The notes below the pieces were generated by a model. The model saw nothing but the letters and a program-made list of their open reading frames with translations, did no database searches and had not been told where the DNA came from. This document shows, one piece after another, positions 35,446-46,444 of a stretch of DNA of 64,000 nucleotides; within the stretch, counting starts at the first letter, position 1, and every line of letters begins with the position of its first letter. The position numbers and the translations under genes were made by a program. Source of the DNA: Sweltsa coloradensis (taxonomy: Eukaryota > Arthropoda > Insecta > Plecoptera > Chloroperlidae); the NCBI GenBank assembly GCA_024449915.1, contig JAMZAV010000071.1, positions 124,001 to 188,000 of the forward strand, read 5' to 3'.

Positions 35446-35891
35446 GTAGTTTTATCTTTGTTACGTAGAGTTTATTGCAGTGAGTGTGACTTAATCTGAT
35501 CAGACATTTTATGTAATCGTTACGTCCTGTCTCAAATGTAAAATAGATTCGATTAGAGTTTTACTGCTGGATGAGGGTTAAAATATTCGTCTGCAAGTGA
35601 CACATTTGGAGGGTAGGATACTCGAAACGAGAAGGAACAAAACGCAAGAAATTCAATAGTTTTTAGGAGGAAAATATAGTAGTTGGATATTTTTTAATCG
35701 CTTCTCCTCCGGCTACCAGACATAATTTAACATTATTTTAACCCTCATCCAGCAGGAAAACTCTTATCGAATCTATTATGTCAAGTAAGTTAGTTACATA
35801 TGAGACGGGAACGTAACGATTAAATAAAATGTCTGATCAGATTAAGTCACACTCACTGCAGTAAACTCTACGTAACAAAGATAGAAATTAC
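35446..35891. mobile_element. Foldback element with arms of about 140-157 bp
   Basis: The left arm 35446-35584 and right arm 35735-35891 are inverted copies. They share TTTGTTACGTAGAGTTTA, TGACTTAATCTGATCAGACA and CTGGATGAGGGTTAAAAT, with one indel of about 17 bases and scattered changes. The 150-bp loop shows no similarity. No TSD could be fixed. Likely a MITE-type or foldback element, moderately old. Confidence 0.75.
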
Positions 35892-36013
35892 TGTAAAACA
35901 ATACGGATAAGAAATGACTATTGTTTTCTCAACGTAGATCGAAATAAGAACCTTCAAGTTTTAACAATGCTATAAACTTCGTAATCGATTTTTAAGGCCT
36001 ATTAATAAATGAC

Positions 36014-36435
36014 TGGCTCGTTGGTCTTGTGGCTAGCGTTACTGCTTCCAATGCAGAATGTCCAGAGTTCGATTCCCGCCACAGTCAGAAGTTTTTAACT
36101 TCTGATTTGGACTTAAGTCCATCAGTTCTTGTCTTAGGAGATTGTAAACGGTGACTTTGGAGCCGTCCTAGCAACGAAGCACATAATAAATTCAGAGTTG
36201 TTCTGAATCGGCCTTGTTGATTCTGGCGTTGATCCGCGGGTGTTCGCACTGTCCATACCACTGATTGCTACATTTCCTATTAAAAATACCGATCTTTGGT
36301 TGGTTATCGCTCACTCGTCGATTGCGTCGGGGCCTACAGGGTTGGCTTGGTCGCTTTGATTTACTGTTCCCTACTAAAAATCAGTTATACAACTGAGTGG
36401 GTAGACTCTAACTTAAATTTATTTATTTTATTTAC
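36014..36435 (+). repeat. Main tRNA-derived SINE, full-length copy
   Basis: The head is TGGCTCGTTGGTCTTGTGGC, with an anticodon arm CTGCTTCCAATGCAG and B-box GAGTTCGATTCCCGCC. A body follows with a short hairpin (AGAAGTTTTTAACTTCT) and the block GGAGCCGTCCTAGCAACGAA. The 3' end is AACTGAGTGGGTAGACTCTA plus an (ATTT)n tail. The anticodon loop would read CCA (Trp-like), but the acceptor stem does not close. It is nearly identical in layout to the 58711 copy. Confidence 0.8.
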
Positions 36436-36694
36436 ATGCTTTTATTAATTTTCTTTTCATGGCAACCATACGTGGTTTCGAACAATGCTGTCACTCAAAA
36501 ACGCATAGCTGTTGATTTTGACTATCAATTGGTTCATTGTTATGAGCGAGATGCTCATGCAGTTGGAGTGAAAGTTATTGAACTTGCCTTTAAATATTTG
36601 TTTAAAATTTGTCATTTATTCATTCGTCAGAATACAGCATCTGAAAAGGCTATTCAGCGTATTATAGGTAGCGAACATCCCATATGAATAATTT

Positions 36695-36841
36695 TTCTGT
36701 CCGTCTGTGGGAAGCTAACTCTCGATTTCCATGCGTTTCTTCAACTTGGATGATACAGAATGTTTTTGGTGACCCAGGGGATCGAGGGGTGGGGTTGGCC
36801 ACATTCAAAAGAGGGATTTCGATATACCCGGCACCTCCACC
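36695..36841 (-). repeat. 15-mer to GGAC-tail repeat, copy 3
   Basis: CTGTCCGTCTGTGGGAAGCT at the left, TTTTTGGTGACCCAGGGGAT in the middle, and CCCGGCACCTCCACC at 36827-36841 on the right. This is the reverse complement of the order seen at 11733. Confidence 0.6.
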
Positions 36842-37139
36842 AAATTGGTGAACTAAATGCAGAAATTATAGGTTCTCGTACTCTTGTTACTCACACATCC
36901 ATGTGTAAACAAAAAGTCATTTAAAAGGGTACGCCTGTTATTTAAAAAAAGTAATCCATTGTCTAAACTAAATAGTTGTCAAGATACGATTAAATTGGAT
37001 TTCGAGTTCAACTACATTTTAGAATGTTTGCCACAAAATTTATATGAGTAAGCTTATACGAAATAATTAAACCATCACCTTTACCTTCCCAAAGTTTATT
37101 TGCGATTTGTTTTTAAAGTCGATTAAAAATAGTATTTTG

Positions 37140-37457
37140 ACAAGCATGGCGTGTGTGCATATATATATATATATATATATGATAAAAACAAGGATCTTGG
37201 GTAAAACCACGTCGAAAATAAGATGAACCAGGGCAGAACCTGGGCGTCCACCGACGTTTCGTCTGTACTACGTCAGACATTTTCAAGGTTGACTGTGTCT
37301 CTACGGAGGTTGGAGTCACAGTGGTTGGCAAGCACGCAGCGCCCGCCTTATATAGCCTAGGCTGAAGGTGCGGGGCGGTGAGGTTATATAGAAAATAGGT
37401 GCGGGGCGGCGAGGTCATATCGTGAAAAGGTGCGGGGCAGCGATGTCATCTCGAAAA
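37140..37457 (-). mobile_element. Penelope-like or similar remnant with minisatellite
   Basis: The minus strand carries AATGTCTGACGTAGTACAGA followed by CGAAACGTCGGTGGACG, then CGACGTGGTTTTACCCA and an (AT)n tail at 37157-37180. A 'gaaaatgtctgac...gaaacgtc' arrangement ending in a simple repeat is something I associate with Penelope-like retroelement ends. That link is from memory, not from a search. Upstream on that strand are three 31-32-bp units built on GGTGCGGGGCGGCGAGGTCA (37366-37457). No reverse transcriptase or GIY-YIG domain is present. Confidence 0.35.
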
Positions 37458-37899
37458 AATATACTGATGATGGCCATTGAGAAATCCATCCTATGACGGG
37501 CCGCGAAAACTTACAACAATCCATATATATCTTACATCTGCTTCCAACATAAGTCGGGTCAGGGGGTGGCTACTGGCAAACCACCAGATTTTCTAGTGCA
37601 CACAGAGTTTATTAACACCGGCTTGTCGGGCCTGTCATGTCCTCTTCTCCTTCAATTTTATCGTCTTCCATTTCATCATTCGTTTCATAATTTCGTCATT
37701 CACATAATAAAGCAATAAAGTAAAACGCAACAATAATAATTTATAAGTACGAAAAGCTTTGGACTCATATTTTTTTACTTCTTTATACTGAGATGTTGAA
37801 CTCTTACAAATCCACCCTAGAGTAATCACATCATCAAAAGCGTTTTACTAGAGTTTCTTGGAACGCGTATTAATTTTAAATAATCTAACAGAATACACC

Positions 37900-38198
37900 A
37901 TCAGGCATGCAGTCGGAGGCGCCAACGTTCTATCACACACTTTCCATTTTGCCATCCACCCTTTTCGATTGCCCCGCTAAGTGTATTACCGCGACGTTTT
38001 CAATACAGCAACGGATCATTACATGTGTTGGGTGATCACGCACGATGTTGCGTCCTCTCTAATCCAGTGTCTGAGCGACCATGTGATGGGCTGGTAATCT
38101 TGTTAAAGGGCAATTATAAATGGGTCAACTAAGCTATAACATGTTTCGAACAAGGCCCATCCACCTCGTTTCGTTGATGAAAAAAACAAAATTTTGTT
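37900..38198 (+). promoter_or_regulatory. Putative promoter and 5' UTR of the compact gene
   Basis: GC-richer than its flanks, with scattered CpGs, ending directly at the proposed ATG. No TATA box at a convincing distance. Assignment rests only on position upstream of the gene model. Confidence 0.3.
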
Positions 38199-38250
38199 AT
38201 GAGTGAGAGCGAAACGAAATTATCCCCGGGCGAATTTTTACAACTGATCA
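38199..38250 (+). CDS. Compact gene, exon 1 (unassigned protein)
   Basis: ATG at 38199 opens a hydrophilic start, M-S-E-S-E-T-K-L-S-P-G-E-F-L-Q-L-I. It ends after the first base of a codon at 38250, directly before a strong donor GTGAGTAAAG. The next exon candidate starts 100 bp downstream in the matching phase. The L-S-P-x-E-F-x-Q-L run recalls the N-terminus of type I diacylglycerol kinases, but the following exon does not continue that family, so I do not assign it. No signal peptide. Recognised from splice signals and phase; the exon is too short to stand out as an open frame. Confidence 0.5.
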
Positions 38251-38350
38251 GTGAGTAAAGTACACGTTACATATTTTGCCGCTCTCTAATGTACGATTTA
38301 AATTGCTTTCATTTTGTTTTATGGACTAACATCAGTATTATATTTTTAAG

Positions 38351-38469
38351 CCTGTTCGGTTTCACATGAATGGAAAGAACGTTCACTGTTGTTAATAGCC
38401 ACGGTAGATAAAATAAGGGAAAATGCTCAAAAAATGTTTGAAGTCTGTCAAATGGAAATTTTCATCGAT
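38351..38469 (+). CDS. Compact gene, exon 2 (3' end uncertain)
   Basis: The acceptor TTATATTTTTAAG ends at 38350. The first two bases complete the codon split by exon 1. The frame reads C-S-V-S-H-E-W-K-E-R-S, then a hydrophobic patch L-L-L-I-A-T-V, then D-K-I-R-E-N-A-Q-K-M-F-E, a pattern suggesting an amphipathic helix. The terminal exon needs phase 0. Candidate phase-0 donors are GTTAGT at 38470 (used here) and weaker GTCTGT at 38443. A different exon at 38592-38682 (acceptor ATTATTTTTAAG, donor GTAAGA) is open in one frame but does not fit the terminal-exon phase; it might be an alternative exon. Confidence 0.4.
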
Positions 38470-38785
38470 GTTAGTGTTATTTATATACATAATATTTGCA
38501 TTTTCACTGTTTTTCCATTTCTGAAAATGAGTCGTTCATATTTCTTCTGTTATTATGTTGTAAATTAGTAATTAGTATTATTATTTTTAAGCGGCAGTAA
38601 CAAAATTAATGCACAATTTCAAATCTGTATGTTTCTGTATGCCAAAATGTGTTGGTTATTTTGCATCTAGATACAGAATGCTGTAAGAAAAGTGAAAGTG
38701 TTTAAAAATCATTTTCTCGATAGTACATTGTTAACTAGTTTTTTTTAAAATCGCATGCAAGTTTTTCTTTTCCTACTTGCCATAG

Positions 38786-38887
38786 CGTACCGAAGACGAG
38801 TCTAACAAACAAAATACCAATGCATCGTCGACGGGAAACTCTTTAAATGCCTCTAAGCTCGGTACACACGTTGATTCGTACAACTAG
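38786..38887 (+). CDS. Compact gene, terminal exon
   Basis: Preceded by a strong acceptor, TTTTTCTTTTCCTACTTGCC then ATAG. In phase 0 it reads R-T-E-D-E-S-N-K-Q-N-T-N-A-S-S-T-G-N-S-L and ends ...H-V-D-S-Y-N with TAG at 38885. It is a polar, Ser/Asn-rich tail of 33 residues, typical of a disordered C-terminus. The joined product would be about 90 residues (81 with the earlier donor). An ATTAAA polyadenylation-like signal lies at 38928. No family recognised. Confidence 0.45.
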   Translation, partial: RTEDESNKQNTNASSTGNSLNASKLGTHVDSYN

Positions 38888-38927
38888 ACTGCTGCTTCGG
38901 TCCATGCCACTTGGGCTTTAAGCCATC

Positions 38928-38933
38928 ATTAAA
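38928..38933 (+). terminator. ATTAAA polyadenylation signal candidate
   Basis: The commonest variant of the animal poly(A) signal, 40 bases after the proposed stop codon. In AT-rich DNA such hexamers are frequent, so support is positional only. Confidence 0.3.
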
Positions 38934-40740
38934 ATAATATTATAATACTATTAATAAGTATAAGATTTTTTCGCACATATTCGATCAACAATATTGGTTT
39001 TCTAATTAATTAGAATGATGTTTGAATATAAACTATCTGCGTTTTATTTCTTTGAAACTAAGAAACCAAAAAATGATGACACAAAACGTCGCAATTTCGT
39101 AAATAACACGAAATGCTTTAATAAATCTAAGAAAAAATCAACGAACAAATCAAAACAAATCTATGAACATTTTAAAGTATAACAGCAGCGTGCATTTGAG
39201 TAAGGAGTAGCAAAAAATTACATTACTGTAAATATTTCGAGACGGGACTAATTTTGTTGTAATTCGAAATACATTTTGGCAACAATGTAAAAGTTCTCTC
39301 TCACTCTCTCTAGGAGTAAGACAAGACATATGGCTATAGATTGCTTTAACAGACCTCGGAGGAACCAATGATGAAGATACAGATCAAAATGGCCTGAAGC
39401 TAAACGTTTTGTCTTTGTAATACATATCAAGATGCTATTCTATCGAGACAAGGATATTATTTTTATTATTATGTGTTAGGATGCTGCTGAGGCATAATGA
39501 TATGCAGCTCTATCATTCACTACCTCATATGCTTAGATTAATTTTTTAATGAGTATCGTAATGTGTTACGTGTTTCTTCTCATTCGTAATTTAAATACTT
39601 ATTGATCAGCTAATTCGAGAAACGGGCACTATAAAATATGTTTGTCAAAATAACTATAAGACAATACATAGTTTTGGAATAAAAACATCATAAATAGTCT
39701 TTTGGAAAGAACGAAACTATTTTTTAGCATTTTCTTCCATGCATGATCCCAATATTGCGGCTTTTTTCAAGCATTTTTGTGGATCGTTTTAGAAAAAAAT
39801 TTACGAGTTTATAAGGCTGTTATTTTTACAATGGCTTGCACTTAACCGTGACCGTGATCTGATATTTTGAAATGTGTATCTTATATCTTACATTGTACAA
39901 TTTGTTGTGTTTGCTAGTAAAAATACTCTCTCAGCGTGGAAAACGCAAACGATAGAGACGCATGTGTTATGGTCATGATTCACCGTATTAGTTAGCCAAA
40001 CCAATTTCGAAATTTTGTCAGGTATTAAAATTTAAAATTATTTTAACAAAAAGTTCTATACAACGTTTCGTTCGTAATTCTATTGCATCGAAAATTATTT
40101 TAATTCCCTCTGACGTACAAACTCTGGCCCTTCCATGGTCTCCTCAACTTGTCAAATTCATATCTCAAGTTTCGCGCACGGATTAAGATCATTAGATACC
40201 TTCTCCATTCAGATACTTCCCATGTTTATCCCATACTATAGTTGACACGACTTAATTTATGTATGCCCGTCTAATTAAACAGATACTGGAAGTTGTTCAT
40301 GTCAGAAATGACATTAAAATGTGTCACCGAAAGGTACACGGACATGACAGTACTAATGAGCTCTAACATTCGGTTACAATGTTATGCTGCTCCGCGGAGT
40401 CTTGGGCAGTTAACCTTGAAAGTGTTACATAGTTGGTTAGAACATAACTCAACGTTTGACCGGATCTATTATCCAATCCTTACCGAGTTGTTATATACGA
40501 TGCTCCTGCTTCAGGTTTTTAATTTATGGTGTGATTAACACTATAATCGTTGGCAAAGAATAACTTAATAAAAGGGTCTTAATTTTGAGTGAGATACGTA
40601 TAAAGACAACGATTTGTGGACTGGTGTCTATTTTAGTGCAAACTTCGTTGCATGTTACCATGTTCATTACATATTCAGAAGGTGAATGAATGGACGAGAA
40701 ATACATTCTTGATTCCATTGACATTTCTTTAATCCAATAT
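38934..40740. other. AT-rich DNA, nothing recognised
   Basis: Short unassigned frames only, such as 40293-40538 on the plus strand. No shared repeats seen. Confidence 0.4.
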
Positions 40741-40780
40741 ACATCTTTGCATATTATTAGTATTTAGTCGATTTTCAAAA

Positions 40781-40966
40781 TCACCAGCGCCCTCTATATC
40801 GCGCAAAGAGTATTTACACGCAAAATGCCATATGCTCGCGGGTGTGTGGAGTACTGCGTTTCCAACATAGTCAGTGCAGTCCGCCACAATCCCAAGCATA
40901 ATATGACATTTAGCTTGTGAATTGGCATTCTCCCATAATGCTTTGCAACGGAGCGCGCATGCGCAG
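40781..40966. promoter_or_regulatory. NRF1 / ZNF143 / CTCF-like promoter cluster
   Basis: GCGCATGCGC at 40955-40964 is a perfect NRF1 palindrome. Upstream, TCTCCCATAATGCTTTGC resembles the 3' half of the ZNF143 (SBF) site. At 40785-40796 the minus strand reads ATAGAGGGCGCTGG, close to the CTCF core. Together they look like an animal housekeeping promoter. A 91-codon minus-strand frame crosses the cluster, but its composition follows the islet. The direction of any transcript is unknown; an ATG on the plus strand at 40978 has only a short frame. Confidence 0.4.
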
Positions 40967-41155
40967 TTTATTCTAAAATGGTCTTCACCATTTGTCACAA
41001 TCAATATCAGATTATAACAATACTCAAATGTAATAAATCGACAAAAATTTGGGGTTATAACGAGAATGGAGCAACTTGTGTTTTAAAAATTAATAAGTTC
41101 TTTACAACACTTAGAATAAGACGAAAAACCTCTTTGTAAGCAATTAAAATAAATT

Positions 41156-41520
41156 TATGTATTTATTTATTTATTATTTATTTAACGTCTATCCTATTCA
41201 GTTATAAAAACTGATTTACAAAGGAGGACAACAAAATAAATCTAATTACATAAATGCAGAAACAACAATAAACTACATATTCGTAAATATTTGAAATAGT
41301 AGCATTACAAGAACAATGCATTTAAACACAACAATTTTGGTAACAAATAAAAATTATATAATATGCATTTAATGAATGAATGAAATATAAAAAAGGGTGG
41401 AGAATGAAAAGAAAAAAAAGAAAGAAAAAAAAGAAAAAAAAAAAAACAAAGAAAAAGAAAGAAAAAAAGAAAAAAGAAGAAGAAGAAAAAAAACATTAAA
41501 AAAGAAAAACGAAAAGAAAA
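41156..41520 (-). repeat. LINE-like 3' end with poly-purine block
   Basis: Reads from right to left: an A/G-rich block of about 110 bp (41400-41515), GTTACCAAAATTGTTGTGTT, CTGCATTTATGTAATTAGA, GTTGTCCTCCTTTGTAAATC, AGTTTTTATAACTGAATAGG, ATAGACGTTAAATAAATAAT. The 48600-48890 copy matches along the whole length, including the pyrimidine/purine block, so the unit exceeds 360 bp. Ending in a small stem-loop and an (AAAT)n tail is typical of CR1/L2/RTE-like LINEs. No coding part is present. Confidence 0.6.
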
Positions 41521-43936
41521 AAAAATAATTTCAATCTTGATTCATTGCAGCACATAATGTCAGTTTGTCACCCAGTACAAAATTGCCCTCATTAGAATTT
41601 AGGTAATTTAAGACCTATAAAATGTATAATATGTTTCTCTATCTACTTGATGTTTTATTTGACCATAATACACTAATGTATGATACACATCTTGGCTCTA
41701 AATGGAAGAAATAAAGTGAAGTTAGTCGATACTAATTTCCAGTTAATACTTAAGACTATAACTTATTTAAATAACAAGATCCACTTAGTTCGTTACAAAT
41801 AAAAGTAAGATTGGTTCGGATATCAGTGTAGACACTTAGAAGAACCTCACATATTCGTATGTTAACATGTAAATGTGACGGTTTGGGTTCTAATTTTTAT
41901 TGCAGAGACAAAATCTTACCAGCATAATTATACACACGATGCAATGAGGTAGAAATAGAATTGGACAACCAAATAGGTCATTCCAAACCTCGTTTTGGTG
42001 ATGTGTAATGTAATTTATTCCATAGTGAAATGAAATTGCTTTATTCAAAACGACGGATGATCAAACATCTATGGACCGTCTTGTGAAATTCGATTTACGA
42101 CTCTAGCGGTTATAACCGACGACCCAACCGTATAATATACGGTTGTTGACGTCAGTGATTTAAATTTAAAATTATTTTGTCACATTTTAAAATCACCCTT
42201 CCTTATTTCTTTGTAAATTAGTTAAATTAACGAAATAATATATACATTATAACAATCAATCGATCAATCAAGTAGACCTATGTATAGATGTGATAAACGG
42301 GAATACTTGAACATTTTGAATAATGCTTGATTTTACACAATTTCCCTCATTTTGATGTTTAAAATTACCTGATAGAAAAGCGAACCCAGGATAATTGAAT
42401 AAACTAAATGTAATGACATGGATCATTACCAATGTTGGGCGTGTTGATGTTATTTTAAACTACCATTATTTATTTTACGCATGCAGTTATCTTGGAATAT
42501 CTATACTTATAATTTTAATATATTTTAAAGTACACAAAATAGCATATTTAATTTCTTCGCATAAACTTCAATTCATCCATGAATGCCAATAACGGTTCTT
42601 AAAAAAAACTTCCAATGATAAAATATTTGGACCAGATTAGCTCTAAGCTCTCTAAAGTTGAATGGTGAAAATTTCATAACACTCAACTATTGCTGTGCAT
42701 ATTGAATTACTATTATGGGAATTCAGAAAAAGAACAGTTTTATTTTTCATTTTCATTTTCATTTTGAAATAGCAATTTATAGAACATTGTACATTATACA
42801 TTTTATTTAACCAGATAATTTAGGCTAATTGAGTGAGAAATTGCAATTACATTTTTTAAAGTGAGTGTTTAATAAAAAAAGTTTAAGAACAATTCTAATT
42901 AGCTTATTTTTCAATGCAATGCCAATGGTATAGAACCATAACTGAACCTCTACATAGTTGCTCAGTAACCTCAAATAACTTTATCTCTATAGTATATTTT
43001 TTATTTATTCAGTATAATATGTTCTATCGGGATAAAGTTTAGGTGGTCATTGGTTTTCCTTGTATATCGTGTTTGCACTAGTGTCATCATATAGTTTTGA
43101 CTATTCGTTTTGTATTAGGGCCTATATTGTTTTGAACTTGCAACATGGGGTGTCTATTTCGAAAATCGAATCCATAGATGAATTCACTAAACGCATGTAT
43201 TTGCATAACAGTGTAGATGTACTCGCTTCAAAAGCAAAACGCCGATCCAAACAAAAACAATTCGGTAAAATTTATACAGCTCATTTTTAGACCCACTTGT
43301 TATGTTTAACCATGATTGTGTTGTTAAGTGTCATTAAGTGTTTTTGTAAGCATCCTATGCATCTGTAAACTGAACCAGTAAAATAATAGATAATATTCAT
43401 TAATGTATTTCGAATGCACCATCTTCGAGAGCTATATATAGGACCTATATTCATGATTAAACTATTAAAGAAATATAAGGATTTTTTTTTTTTTTTTATT
43501 TACTCTGAAAGATATTAGGGTAATTGGCCTTATACCATTGTTATAAATTTAAATTAAAGTTAGCAAAATAAGGGCCTTGCATTCGCAAAGGGATTTTAAA
43601 GACTGTGGTGCGTTAGTGGATTCTCCTCCCCCAGTCTTACGCAAGTTATATACTCTGACCTCTTCGAAACACATTTTTCAGACAATATTTTTCCACGTAT
43701 TTTTGTTCCAGCCTCCATCCACCCAATACTGATCCATATAGAGATCCATATTAAAATCGTATCGTTTTCACTTACTACGAAATATTCCTTTACGTCTCAC
43801 ATTTAATAAATTTTCAAGTTTATAGTATCTCACAGTGCGGTAGGGCTTAAAAACACCTGTCCTTCACTCCATTTCGACATTAAACCACAACTCTTCCAAA
43901 AGCCACACTTCTAACCTAAACTTATTTTAAATAATC
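41521..43936. other. AT-rich DNA
   Basis: Holds an odd palindrome, AACCGTATAATATACGGTT (42126-42144), immediately before a CRE (TGACGTCA) near 42147. A 76-codon frame, 43060-43290, has a Lys/Arg-rich end and no recognised motif. No gene supported. Confidence 0.35.
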
Positions 43937-44083
43937 ATAATATTACTATTTCAAATACTTACTTAAATGTAGTTCATTGTTGTGTCTGCATCTATGAAAT
44001 TAGATTTATTTAGTTGTCCTCCTTTGTAAATCAGTTTTTATAACTGAATAGGATAGACATTAAATAAATAAATAAAATAAAAA
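43937..44083 (+). repeat. LINE-like 3' end, short copy
   Basis: ATTACTATTTCAAATACTTA, TAGTTCATTGTTGTGTCTGC, GTTGTCCTCCTTTGTAAATC, then AGTTTTTATAACTGAATAGG and an (AAAT)n tail. 5'-truncated relative to the 41156 copy, as expected from target-primed reverse transcription. Confidence 0.7.
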
Positions 44084-44799
44084 ATAGTATCATTGATATG
44101 CCAAGTGTAATTACTTTTAAAACTTGCTGTGTAAGTAAATCAAGACAAAATTTATGTGGAATTAAAATATCAAAAAAATAAATGTATTGTACCTTTCGAT
44201 CTACAAAGGGAAAACGAAAATATTGTGTTGTCTTTTACATTTTTAATCACCGTCGTCTTACATTATGACACAATGATTTGTTTATAATCTTCGTAGTCCA
44301 AGGTGTTCAATAAAATTAATGTTCAACAGCAGTGTATTATTTGCCTCGATGCATTAACGGAATGAAGGTCATCGTTTACGATTAAAAATGCACCTGTCGC
44401 CGCGAAACGATCATGCAGCCAATATAGATAAAAAGCAGAAATACACCAAGGTGAGCAATGAAACACTTGTAACCAAACCGGAATAGTAGAATTAAAAATA
44501 GAAAACGATAATATTTAATATGAACTTTCTTTTGAATAAATTTACAAATTCGTTGTAGAAAAATAATTTAAACCAACCCTTGGGTTGAAGTCCGAAATTT
44601 ACGTCTTAAAAATTGGAGAATTTTTTACGCCCACTCATTAACCTTCTTTGAAACTTTAAGAATCGCTGCAGGCTCATCCGCCAACGCGGCCAAATTATTA
44701 CGTCTTCACCGTTTAATTATCTAAAATTAGCGAGGACAAGAAGTTAAGGGATGACTTGTATCTGTATGTTGTGGTAATGTGTGGATGACCCGAGGCAAT

Positions 44800-45010
44800 G
44801 ATAGTGATGGTGATCGGGAATCTCCGGAGCTCCTCGGAGCTGGCGCGGCTTGCGACCGACACACGACTGCGATGGCAAAAGGCAAAGCCCGCCAGTCGCC
44901 CGCGTGATCTCTTCGCGATTGGACCGTTCATGTCGGCACGTCACAGGCGGTCTTGCCGGCAACTTAATAGGACATTTAAAATTTTCTCTCCAGTGGCGGG
45001 AATTTTGTGA
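44800..45010. promoter_or_regulatory. CpG-rich islet upstream of the three-exon gene
   Basis: High G+C and many CpGs, with an inverted CCAAT box (CGCGATTGG near 44915) and a CRE half-site (GCACGTCAC). It lies 1.3 kb upstream of the signal-peptide exon on the plus strand and could be its promoter or a neighbouring one. A 70-codon plus-strand frame follows the composition and shows no motif. Confidence 0.35.
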
Positions 45011-46139
45011 AATTAAAAAATAGTTTTACCTTAGTGTTTGTGTTCCTCAATTTATGTTTTGATCCATACAATATTGGAATGCGGTTATAGAGGTGACAAA
45101 TATGAAAACAAAGTGTCAAAATGACATCTAAGCGTGTTCTACGAAGCTTGCCCCAGTGACTTAACAAATGAAGCTTTCGTGTTGCTCCTAGTAAGGGACA
45201 AAAATTTTGGCAACACTAATAATTTCTTCATCATTTAAAATTGTGAAATAACCCTGTTACAAAACCAACACATTCCGGTGTCTGTCACTTGTGTGGCTGC
45301 CACGTTTTTTAATTTTAAAACTTTTTAATTTGTTTTTTACTGGCGAGTGAGCAGAGCAGCTTCATACATACAGAACTGAATTAAAAGCTATTTTCGGTAA
45401 ATGTACCAAGTGTTTCGCCGTTTCTCTGACATTTCAATACACACCATTTAAAAAAGTGTTTTGATAGTGATACGTTCATCAAGTGTTAAAAAGCGTATGC
45501 AACTTTTAATTCAAACCCATAACAAAAACAAGTGATTAAATTACAATAACAAACAGTAATTACTACTGTAAACAATTCTTTCACAATATTATGCACAATA
45601 TTATAGATTGTTAATGTTTACTTACCCAATATTATAATGTAATCTACCACCACAGAATTTGAATTTGAAGGAAACTGAATTTTTACATTTTTTAATTTTT
45701 AACGTTTTAACATTGTGTATTATTTTCTACTTAATTTTCGCTAAACATCGTTTTATCGTCTATTTTACTTGCATTTACATTTTAAGATAAAAATTTACAG
45801 CTACATTAATCGCACACCAGTAAACAAATAACATTTAATTTCGACAACAATTTTTCTCTTATAAAATATGCAAATTATTTACGGATGTTATAAATAAGTG
45901 TATACTAATAACTTGAACGCTTTTTATTCTCTATATAATTGGATATACATTTATATATCATTTTTTGTGTATCTAATGACCTTGTCCCTATAATATCTAT
46001 CTCGCTATACAATCTGGCCCGAAGCAAGTCATTACCAAGCCCGTCGCTTACATGCGGTAGCGACATATTTCGTGCATCATTAACCGTAGCCGATCCCCAC
46101 CAGCGCCAACGTGTGACCTAATCATGATAGTGTGAACAA

Positions 46140-46329
46140 ATACAAACATCCTTCGATCACCGCGCGCGTGTGTCTATGTGAGTGATTTTTTCATCAAGCA
46201 ACGTAATTTTTTCTGCACCCCAATGAAAACATAACGCATCCCTTCGCAAAAGGCGTGTTCGTTCCGTCGCCAAATGAAATAAAAAACTAGCGCGGTTTTT
46301 GCGCAATAAAGTGGAATCTTTTCAGAGTC
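46140..46329 (+). promoter_or_regulatory. 5' region of the three-exon gene
   Basis: GC-richer than its surroundings, with CCGCGCGCGTG and GCGCGGTTTTTGCGC. Just before the ATG is TGGAATCTTTTCAG ending at 46326, which could also be a splice acceptor, so the coding exon may be exon 2 behind a non-coding first exon. A donor-like TATGTGAGT lies near 46178. Confidence 0.35.
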
Positions 46330-46444
46330 ATGGGACCGAAACGGCCAAGCTTGACAAACGTCATGTGTCGTCTACTCACATTTCATCTCTTGTTGTTCGC
46401 TCTTGTTCATCTGGTAGCCTCCAAGATCTCCGACGAGGAAACAG
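46330..46444 (+). CDS. Three-exon micro-protein gene, exon 1 (signal peptide)
   Basis: ATG at 46330 has a good context (AGTCATGGG). The frame gives a basic start M-G-P-K-R-P, an alternative Met at position 12, and a hydrophobic core L-L-T-F-H-L-L-L-F-A-L-V-H-L-V-A. A small-residue cleavage region A-S follows, then the acidic stretch K-I-S-D-E-E-T. It stops after one base of the next codon, directly before GTAGGC (ACAG/GTAGGC). A signal peptide ending at a phase-1 junction is the usual first coding exon of secreted or type I membrane proteins. The next two exons continue in phase 1. I recognise no family. Confidence 0.55.

Noticed and set aside
36014..36090. Functional tRNA gene with CCA anticodon
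   Set aside because: Acceptor stem does not close and the sequence continues into a repeated SINE body found at several other sites.
37363..37457. CRISPR-like array
   Set aside because: Three degenerate contiguous units with no spacers in a eukaryotic genome; a minisatellite.
38199..38250. N-terminus of a type I diacylglycerol kinase
   Set aside because: The L-S-P-x-E-F-x-Q-L run fits that family, but the phase-matched exon 100 bp downstream reads differently and the small gene appears to end at 38887.
38592..38682. Constitutive exon of the compact gene
   Set aside because: Open in only one frame and its outgoing phase is incompatible with the polar terminal exon; kept only as a possible alternative exon.
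41305..41520. Phe-rich membrane protein on the minus strand
   Set aside because: It is the translation of an A/G-rich simple block inside the LINE-like repeat, which recurs at 48600.
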